A DNA stretch of 6,249 bases from an uncultured Christensenellaceae bacterium (GTDB taxonomy: Bacteria; Bacillota; Clostridia; Christensenellales; MGBC116941): NCBI GenBank assembly GCA_910585035.1, contig CAJUEF010000003.1, positions 21,853 to 28,101 of the forward strand, read 5' to 3'. A model generated the notes under the pieces. The model saw only the letters and a list, made by a program, of their open reading frames with translations. It made no database searches and was not told where the DNA came from. Both the position numbers and the translations under genes were made by a program. Below, in pieces: positions 1-5,368 of the stretch (its first letter is position 1; every line of letters begins with the position of its first letter).

Positions 1-703
1 TATATCCGCCCACGTTAATAACGCTGTGATATAAAATACCGTCACCCTGCATTATTATAAGATCTGTGGCATAATATCCTATGTCTAAAATAATAGCAAG
101 GGACATTCTCTCCTCCGGGGGAGTCAGCATAAGTCCAAGGGTAAGAGGCGTTCCCACAAATTCGGCAACATCCAGCTTGATACTGTGAAATACATCGTAA
201 AGATAACTTATGTTGTCCTTTTCACAGGTAGTAAATGAAAACACACCGCTAAGGGATTCGCTTCTCATTCCCACAGGAGAAACAACCTTTCTCCCATCAT
301 TTAACCTAAAGCCTATAGGAGATTTATGTAATACTTCCATACGCTCGGGCACAAAAAATTTCTGTGCCTCTCCGGCTAAAAAGTTAACGTCCTCAACATC
401 AATTATTCCCGTATCAGAACCAACTGTTATATCCGCACTGTTACAGGCAACCTTTACAAGACTTCCCGGGATGCCAACAACAACGCTCTTTATTTTTTTG
501 TTCGCCTGTATCTCTGCTTTGTCAACAGCCTCTAAAATGCTATCCGCCAGTCTTGCAGGATTTAAAAACTGACCCTTTTTTATTCCCGAATAATTCACGC
601 TGGCAAGTCCAATAACTTCAAAGGAATCATATTCCCTGGATTCACATATTGCGCATACAATTTTAGAGGTGCCAATTTCAATAACAGAGGTTATCTGTTT
701 CAT
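1..703 (-). CDS. ftsA: Cell division protein FtsA, 3' end cut by window edge
   Basis: FtsA is the actin-like protein that tethers FtsZ to the inner face of the membrane and recruits later divisome proteins. Translating the minus strand from the ATG at 703 gives 234 residues with no stop before base 1; the family is usually 400-450 residues, so about 55% is present. Residues 8-14 (IEIGTSK) match the phosphate-1 loop of FtsA. Residues 72-81 (KSVVVGIPGS) and 142-146 (SPVGM) match the subdomain 1C region typical of FtsA and not of actin or MreB. Residues 207-214 (DIGYYATD) occupy the phosphate-2 position, where DIGGGTTD is usual, and are followed by HSVINVGG, like the FtsA H-x-x-x-I-P-V-G-G segment. 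A Shine-Dalgarno AAAGGA at 719-714 lies 10 nt from the ATG. It follows ftsQ after a 108-nt gap holding a likely promoter. The altered phosphate-2 loop is odd. Family call is firm; ATP binding is uncertain. Confidence 0.93.
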   Translation of the reverse strand, partial: MKQITSVIEIGTSKIVCAICESREYDSFEVIGLASVNYSGIKKGQFLNPARLADSILEAVDKAEIQANKKIKSVVVGIPGSLVKVACNSADITVGSDTGIIDVEDVNFLAGEAQKFFVPERMEVLHKSPIGFRLNDGRKVVSPVGMRSESLSGVFSFTTCEKDNISYLYDVFHSIKLDVAEFVGTPLTLGLMLTPPEERMSLAIILDIGYYATDLIIMQGDGILYHSVINVGGY

Positions 704-757
704 CAAAATTATTTCCTTTCAGTACAATAAAGCACATGACAATCCATAATATCTTAT

Positions 758-786
758 ATAGTATCATTTTTTTCTACAAAAATCAA
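758..786 (-). promoter_or_regulatory. Candidate sigma-A promoter upstream of ftsA
   Basis: On the minus strand a -35-like TTGATT (786-781) is followed after 17 nt by a -10-like TACTAT (763-758). The -10 is preceded by TG one base upstream (766-765), an extended -10. Each hexamer matches four of six consensus bases, and the spacer is the optimal length. Transcription would start near 751, giving a leader of about 48 nt before the ftsA ATG. The site sits in the longest intergenic gap of the window, just after ftsQ. In Bacillus subtilis ftsA-ftsZ also has its own promoters, so an internal promoter here makes sense. It is a prediction from pattern only. Confidence 0.55.
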
Positions 787-811
787 CCGAATATTTATAA
801 ATCATCACCTG

Positions 812-1537
812 TCAAAGTATCTCCTTATATGTAGGATTTTCCGGTGCGCTAACGTCAATAGAATATTTTTTGCCCTCACTGTTTGTAAGCTTATCCAAAA
901 TTGCAAACAGCCACTCTATTTTCCTCTCTACCTTTTCACTTGTCCCAAAAATAATTTCATGACCGTCATTTGTTTTCATTTTGATATTAACTATGTCTGA
1001 AACATCTATTTGGGCAAGGCGGTGCTCAAATCCCACAGGAACCATCTTTTCCATAATTGCGGATATTTCCCCAAGCTGGTAAGGGTCTGCTATATTTATC
1101 TTTTCCCTTATTGCAAAGGAGTTTATTGAAAGCCCTTCTACAATCGGTATATTTTCTGAAAGCGGTTCTTTTTGCGCATTTATTACTATTCCGTCAAAAG
1201 TTAAATAAAGGTAGTTGTTCATATGACTGACATAGTATTTAGGCTCTCTTTCTTCAACATGAATAACTATTTTATTTGGAATACTATAGGTTATATTTTT
1301 ATAAACAAGGTAAGGATCCTTTTCAATTTCACTTTTAACTTTTCTTCTGTCAACTAAAAAGATACTCTTGTCTTTAACCAGCTTTTCTATTTCTTTAATT
1401 ATATATTCATTTTTTCTGTCCGTATTATCTATCTGTATATATTGAGCGTGAAAAGCAGGTAAAGTAAGCAGGCAAACTATACCTGCTATCACAAGTATCA
1501 ATAATAAAAATATGTAAAACCTTGTCTTGGCTTTCAA
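812..1537 (-). CDS. ftsQ: Cell division protein FtsQ/DivIB
   Basis: FtsQ (DivIB in Gram-positives) is a bitopic membrane protein that forms a complex with FtsL and FtsB/DivIC outside the membrane and helps control septal wall synthesis. The 241-residue product has a very short basic cytoplasmic tail (residues 1-6), one membrane segment at about 7-28, then an extracytoplasmic part. Residues about 33-100 look like a POTRA domain, ending in the typical pattern I-x-I-x-V-x-E-R-E-P (90-99). The rest (about 101-241) fits the beta domain and contains the IDVS pattern twice (177-180, 227-230). The start is TTG at 1537: an in-frame stop lies only 15 nt upstream and the next Met is residue 106. A Shine-Dalgarno AAGGTGA (1551-1545) is 7 nt from TTG. 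Sequence conservation in this family is low, so the call rests on topology, POTRA features and position between murA and ftsA. Confidence 0.9.
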   Translation of the reverse strand: MKAKTRFYIFLLLILVIAGIVCLLTLPAFHAQYIQIDNTDRKNEYIIKEIEKLVKDKSIFLVDRRKVKSEIEKDPYLVYKNITYSIPNKIVIHVEEREPKYYVSHMNNYLYLTFDGIVINAQKEPLSENIPIVEGLSINSFAIREKINIADPYQLGEISAIMEKMVPVGFEHRLAQIDVSDIVNIKMKTNDGHEIIFGTSEKVERKIEWLFAILDKLTNSEGKKYSIDVSAPENPTYKEIL

Positions 1538-1544
1538 AATAGCA

Positions 1545-1551
1545 TCACCTT
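1545..1551 (-). promoter_or_regulatory. ftsQ ribosome binding site overlapping murA stop codon
   Basis: The minus strand reads TAAGGTGATG here. The TAA at 1552-1550 ends murA, and AAGGTGA at 1551-1545 is a strong Shine-Dalgarno, 7 nt before the TTG at 1537. This decides the ftsQ start: no ATG or GTG is available in frame between the stop and the TTG. The arrangement means ribosomes ending murA stop directly on the ftsQ initiation site, which favours translational coupling. Confidence 0.75.
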
Positions 1552-2800
1552 AATCTTCTGTAATATCTCCCCCAAGGGTCTTTATCTTTTCTGCAAAATC
1601 CTCATATCCCCTGTGAATGTGATGAGTGTTGTTAACAGTAGTAATTCCTTTGGCGTTAAGACCCGCTATTACAAGGGCTGCGCCTCCCCGCAAATCCATT
1701 GCGTCAACACTGGCACCCTTTAAAACATCAACACCTCTTATAATAGCCATCCTGTCTTTTATTGTAACATTTGCGCCCATTTTAGTAAGCTCTGCACCAT
1801 GTTTAAATCTGTTTTCAAACACATTTTCCATAATAATGCTGGTTCCTTTGCACACACAGCACAAAGCAAACATCTGTGCTTGCATATCTGTTGGAAAACC
1901 GGGATACGGCGCAGTAACAATAGATGATATTTCTGTAAGCTCATTTTTTACAGACAGCTTTATGGCATCTTCATAAGTCTTAATAGTGCAGCCGCATTCC
2001 TCCAGCTTAGCAATTACACTTTGAAGGTACATAGGCTCAATTCCAGTAACTGTAACTTCACCTTTTGTTACTGCAGCAGCAGCAAGAAATGTTCCTGCAA
2101 CTATCCTGTCGCCCATAATTTTATAACTGCCTCCATGAAGCTTTTTTACGCCTTTAACTATAATCTGTCCCGAACCTGCTCCTGACACATTTGCGCCCAT
2201 GCTGTTTAAAAAGTTTTGCAGGTCAACTATTTCGGGTTCTCTAGCGGGATTATGTATAATAGTTTGCCCTTCTGTAAGAACTGCAGCCATAAGAACATTT
2301 TCCGTAGCACCCACACTTGGGTAATCAAGCACAACGTCCCCACATTTCATATCCCTGGCATCGCATATTATTTTGCCGCCTTCTTCTTTAATTTCAATAT
2401 TCATCTGTGAAAGACCTTTTAAATGCAAATCTATAGGTCGCATGCCAATTTCACAGCCCCCGGGAAAATAAGCGGTTGCCTGCTTTTTGCGGGATATAAG
2501 AGAACCAAGCATAAATATTGATGAGCGCATTTTCTCAGAATATTCTTTTGGGAGTTCATTTTTATTTAAATTTCCTGCGTTTACCTCTATTGTGTTTTTA
2601 TCAAGCTTAACATCGCAGCCAAGACTTCTCATAAGCGATGCAGTGTTGTAAACGTCCAGAAGTCTTGGGCAGTTTTCCAAAACAACCTGCTCTTCACACA
2701 AAAGACATGCGGCAAGTATCGGCAAAACAGCATTTTTAGCGCCGCCGACATAAACCTCTCCTTTTAGTCTTTTTTCGCCACAAATAGTATATGTACCCAT
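1550..2800 (-). CDS. murA: UDP-N-acetylglucosamine 1-carboxyvinyltransferase MurA
   Basis: MurA transfers enolpyruvate from phosphoenolpyruvate to UDP-GlcNAc in the cytoplasm, the first committed step of peptidoglycan precursor synthesis. The 416-residue length is normal. Key residues keep nearly E. coli numbering: Lys22-Asn23 (GGAKNAVLP), Cys116 in the flexible loop PGGCEIGMRP (E. coli Cys115), Arg121, Asp305 in PGFPTDMQAQ, Arg331 (ENRF), Arg371 (DLRGG) and Arg397 (HIHRGYE). The active-site residue is Cys, not Asp, so the fosfomycin target cysteine is present. All catalytic residues I can check are intact, so the enzyme should be active. The start ATG at 2800 has a GGGGTGA ribosome site (2811-2805) with a 4-nt spacer. 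Firmicutes often carry two MurA paralogues; which one this is cannot be told from the window. It sits 64 nt after ftsW, in a place where murG often comes first, and 12 nt before ftsQ. Confidence 0.98.
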   Translation of the reverse strand: MGTYTICGEKRLKGEVYVGGAKNAVLPILAACLLCEEQVVLENCPRLLDVYNTASLMRSLGCDVKLDKNTIEVNAGNLNKNELPKEYSEKMRSSIFMLGSLISRKKQATAYFPGGCEIGMRPIDLHLKGLSQMNIEIKEEGGKIICDARDMKCGDVVLDYPSVGATENVLMAAVLTEGQTIIHNPAREPEIVDLQNFLNSMGANVSGAGSGQIIVKGVKKLHGGSYKIMGDRIVAGTFLAAAAVTKGEVTVTGIEPMYLQSVIAKLEECGCTIKTYEDAIKLSVKNELTEISSIVTAPYPGFPTDMQAQMFALCCVCKGTSIIMENVFENRFKHGAELTKMGANVTIKDRMAIIRGVDVLKGASVDAMDLRGGAALVIAGLNAKGITTVNNTHHIHRGYEDFAEKIKTLGGDITED

Positions 2801-2858
2801 ATTTTCACCCCAAATTGCATTGCTTAATACTTTAAAATATGCAGCAAGGTGAAATATG
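2798..2858 (-). promoter_or_regulatory. Inverted repeat that could hide the murA ribosome site
   Basis: In the mRNA, CATATTTCACC (2858-2848) can pair with GGTGAAAATATG (2809-2798), giving 11 base pairs with one bulged A. The right arm contains most of the murA Shine-Dalgarno (GGTGA) and the whole ATG start codon. The 38-nt loop can form a second short stem, TGCAT (2843-2839) with ATGCA (2820-2816). The left arm starts 7 nt after the ftsW stop codon, so a ribosome finishing ftsW would overlap and at least partly open it. No T-run follows, so it is not an intrinsic terminator. The pairing is seen in the sequence; the regulatory role is inferred. Confidence 0.45.
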
Positions 2859-2864
2859 TGAAAA

Positions 2865-3995
2865 TCAGCTGTCCCTTCTTCTTGGAGAACAATGCCTTGA
2901 TATGTTAAGAAGCAGTCCCACGTTGCACATCATAACCACAAGAGACGTAAGGCCAGCGCTTATAAATGGCAGAGTAAGTCCAGTTGTAGGCACGAGCTTA
3001 ACTGCAACAGCAACATTAAGAGCAACCTGAGAAGATATACTTGCAACAACCCCGGTTGCCACCAGGCTTCCAAACATGTCATCACAGGTAAGAGCTATTT
3101 TAATGCCTCTCCAAAACAAAAACAAACAAAGTCCAAAATAAAGAATAATTCCTATAAAACCAAGCTCTTCGGCAATTATAGCAAATATAAAGTCCGATTC
3201 ACCGTAAGGCAAAAACAGCATCTTTTGGCGGCTGTTTCCAAGCCCTGTTCCAAAAAGCCCTCCGGACGCTATAGAATATAGTGACTGTATTATCTGATAA
3301 CCTTTATTGGAAGCATCAGACCAGGGATCCAAAAAGGTTGTCATTCTGCTCTTTCTATATCCCGCCCCAAAAGCAAGAACAAGCACGGCTACAAACCCAA
3401 GGGCCATCATAAAAACAATTTGCCTTATGGGTATTCCTCCCGCAAACATCATTCCAAACCAAATAATACCAAGACAAATAACCATACTAAGGTTTGGCTG
3501 TAATAGTATCAGTCCGCTAAGACAGGCAAGTATTATACCATATGGCAGCAAACCTGTTCTAAATTTTTTAAGCTTTTTCTGCCTGTTGCTCATGCTGCTT
3601 GCCAAAAACAATATAAGCCCAAACTTAGCAATCTCCGCCGGCTGAAAACTAAAACTTGTTCCAAAACCAAGCCAGCGCCTTGCGCCGTTTCTGTTAATGC
3701 CTATTCCAGGAATCAAGACCAAAATAAGCATTATAAAACATATTATTAAAAACAATTTTGCATTTCTTTTAAGAAAGTCATAGTCAATACGGCTAACCAT
3801 AATCATGGCGGCAAATCCCAAAACAGCTCCGTATATCTGCTTAGTAACATAAGCAAGAGAATTACCGCTTTCTATCTGCGCAGAATAATAGCTTGCCGAA
3901 AACACCATTACAATTCCAAAGCATACTATTATAAGGGTGCATACCAGTAAAGGAAAATCCAGTGGTTTTAACTTATTTTCCTTTTTCAACAACAT
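2865..3995 (-). CDS. ftsW: SEDS-family peptidoglycan polymerase FtsW/SpoVE
   Basis: FtsW is the membrane glycosyltransferase that polymerises lipid II at the division septum together with a class B penicillin-binding protein; SpoVE is the sporulation-linked form. The 376-residue product is strongly hydrophobic, with about ten membrane segments (the first at about 14-34). SEDS landmarks in order: NGARRW (103-108), QPAEIAKF (118-125), QPNLS (166-170), FLDPW (221-225), GYQ--QSLY--ASGG-FG-GLG (232-253) and the loop LPYGESDFIFA, whose Asp268 corresponds to the catalytic Asp of RodA/FtsW. The C-terminal signature reads VPTTGLTLPFISAGLTS (335-351), whereas the usual form has PFISYGG. The ATG overlaps the murD stop (TAATG), and a Shine-Dalgarno AAGGAG (4012-4007) lies 11 nt upstream. 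The neighbouring murD and absence of mreBCD favour FtsW/SpoVE over RodA; FtsW and SpoVE cannot be separated here. Confidence 0.95.
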   Translation of the reverse strand: MLLKKENKLKPLDFPLLVCTLIIVCFGIVMVFSASYYSAQIESGNSLAYVTKQIYGAVLGFAAMIMVSRIDYDFLKRNAKLFLIICFIMLILVLIPGIGINRNGARRWLGFGTSFSFQPAEIAKFGLILFLASSMSNRQKKLKKFRTGLLPYGIILACLSGLILLQPNLSMVICLGIIWFGMMFAGGIPIRQIVFMMALGFVAVLVLAFGAGYRKSRMTTFLDPWSDASNKGYQIIQSLYSIASGGLFGTGLGNSRQKMLFLPYGESDFIFAIIAEELGFIGIILYFGLCLFLFWRGIKIALTCDDMFGSLVATGVVASISSQVALNVAVAVKLVPTTGLTLPFISAGLTSLVVMMCNVGLLLNISRHCSPRRRDS

Positions 3996-4012
3996 TATGC
4001 ATTCAACTCCTT
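3993..4012 (-). promoter_or_regulatory. murD-ftsW TAATG overlap with internal Shine-Dalgarno
   Basis: The murD stop TAA (3997-3995) shares one base with the ftsW ATG (3995-3993). The Shine-Dalgarno AAGGAG for ftsW (4012-4007) is inside the last codons of murD, 11 nt before the ATG. Such one-base overlaps usually give re-initiation and matched output of both proteins. An ATG at 4002-4000 is in another frame and is not the start. Confidence 0.8.
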
Positions 4013-5353
4013 AACGATTTCCTTAAAGCGTTTACCCCGCTCTTCATAGCTTTTAAAACAGTCCCAGCTTGCGCACGCCGGCGATAGCAGCACGTTGTAG
4101 CCTTCTTTCGCCAGCCCTGCCGCCAGCCTTACAGCTTCATCAAAATCCTTTTCTATATGATAGTTTTTATAACCGTGCCTTTTTGCACAATCTTTAATTT
4201 TTTCTCTTGTCTCTCCCGTTATTACCACATCTTTTATAACATCGCCAAAGGCTGACACATAATCGTCAAATTCACTGCCCTTGTCGTAGCCTCCCGCAAT
4301 TAAAACAGTCGGTCTTTCCATCGCTTTTATCGCTGTAATGGCTGCGTCTGTGTTGGTGCCTTTGCTGTCATTAATATAAGTAATGCCGTTAAAAGTTCCA
4401 ACAGGCTCTAATCTATGCTCCACACCTTTAAAACTCATAAGAGTATCTCTTATGACTTTGGCATCCACTCCCATAATATATGTCATGCAAACGGCGCTTA
4501 ATACATTTTCTAAATTATGATTGCCCATTAAACATATATCACAGATGTCAATTATATATTCCTCTTTGCCGTTATGTGCAAAATATACCTTGCCATCTTT
4601 AACGTATGCTCCGCTTTTAGTCTCTCTTTGGCGGGTAAACCACAACAAATCGCCTTTAACCCTGCCCTCATAAGAAGAAACCTTTTCGTCATCCATATTG
4701 AGAACGCTGTGGCTGTCCTTTTCCATCATATCCAGCATCATAGCTTTTGACTCAGCATACCGCTCCATTGTCCCGTATTTATCAAGATGGTCAGGGGTTA
4801 AATTTAAAAACGCAAACACCTTTGGAGCAAACTTCCTGCAGTTTAAAATCTGGAAAGAAGAAAGCTCGCAAACGGCAATATCCCCTTCTTTCATTTCATC
4901 TGCCTTTTCAGTTATTGCAGTTCCAATATTGCCTACCACATGAGTTTTTCTGCCGGAGTTTTTAAATATCTCCCCGACAAGAGTAGTTGTAGTGGTCTTT
5001 CCGTTTGTGCCGGTAATTGCCACAATGTCACATGGAATAAACCAGTATGCAAGCTCCGTTTCACTTACAAGCTCAATTCCTTTGCTCTGAGCTTCTTTTA
5101 CCCATGGGCTGTTAAAATCCACACCTGGACTAATAACAATAAGGTCTATGCCTTTAAAGCACTTTTCCGGAGAAACCCCAAGAATCGCCTTATTATAAAC
5201 CCCTTTAAGGCTTTCTAATACATCTGATAACTGCTCCTCATTTTTTAAATCGTTAACCGTTACCACAGCGCCTTTTTTATGCAAAAATCTGGCAGCCGAA
5301 ATACCGCTTATTCCAAGCCCAACTACCAGCACATTTTTTCCTTTTAAATTCAT
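3995..5353 (-). CDS. murD: UDP-N-acetylmuramoyl-L-alanine--D-glutamate ligase MurD
   Basis: MurD is the cytoplasmic ATP-dependent ligase that adds D-glutamate to UDP-MurNAc-L-alanine. The 452 residues are typical and the three Mur ligase domains are visible. Domain 1 (about 1-105) is a Rossmann-like UDP-substrate domain starting VLVVGLGISG. Domain 2 has the P-loop GTNGKTTTT (115-123, Lys119), NLTPDHLDKY (184-193), and ESKAMM, whose Lys203 fits the carbamylated lysine. GNHNLEN (277-283) leads to domain 3, which has EHRLE (312-316), NDSKGTN (328-334) and SPACASWDCF (424-433). These signatures separate MurD from MurC, MurE and MurF. The ATG at 5353 is preceded by GAGGA (5363-5359) with 5 nt spacing. 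The gene starts 15 nt after mraY and overlaps ftsW by one base, so it is clearly in the same operon. No active-site residue I can check is missing. Confidence 0.98.
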   Translation of the reverse strand: MNLKGKNVLVVGLGISGISAARFLHKKGAVVTVNDLKNEEQLSDVLESLKGVYNKAILGVSPEKCFKGIDLIVISPGVDFNSPWVKEAQSKGIELVSETELAYWFIPCDIVAITGTNGKTTTTTLVGEIFKNSGRKTHVVGNIGTAITEKADEMKEGDIAVCELSSFQILNCRKFAPKVFAFLNLTPDHLDKYGTMERYAESKAMMLDMMEKDSHSVLNMDDEKVSSYEGRVKGDLLWFTRQRETKSGAYVKDGKVYFAHNGKEEYIIDICDICLMGNHNLENVLSAVCMTYIMGVDAKVIRDTLMSFKGVEHRLEPVGTFNGITYINDSKGTNTDAAITAIKAMERPTVLIAGGYDKGSEFDDYVSAFGDVIKDVVITGETREKIKDCAKRHGYKNYHIEKDFDEAVRLAAGLAKEGYNVLLSPACASWDCFKSYEERGKRFKEIVKELNA

Positions 5354-5368
5354 ATTTATCCTCTTTCT

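Noticed and set aside
210..572. 120-residue plus-strand open frame
   Set aside because: It lies fully opposite ftsA, whose minus-strand translation has clear FtsA motifs; the plus-strand product is low-complexity Ser/Thr/Leu-rich without domain features.
674..682. Glu instead of Asp in the FtsA phosphate-1 motif (IEIGTSK) as a sign of lost ATP binding
   Set aside because: Glu at this position also occurs in E. coli FtsA (GLEIGT), so it is normal for the family.
764..773. T-run on the plus strand as an intrinsic terminator
   Set aside because: No GC-rich stem precedes it on the plus strand and there is no plus-strand gene to terminate.
764..805. 13-codon minus-strand mini-frame (MIYKYSVDFCRKK) after ftsQ
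   Set aside because: No ribosome site at proper spacing, and it overlaps the predicted promoter; most likely chance.
1534..1545. Three-codon frame ATG-CTA-TTT-TGA in front of ftsQ
   Set aside because: The ATG falls inside the Shine-Dalgarno region and is out of frame with ftsQ; too short to support a leader peptide.
1534..1555. MurA-FtsQ fusion by stop read-through, as the two genes share a frame
   Set aside because: Sharing a frame has a one in three chance, TAA is the least leaky stop, and a strong ribosome site and start follow at once.
1759..1944. 61-residue minus-strand frame inside murA
   Set aside because: It overlaps the murA catalytic region in another frame and has no domain signal.
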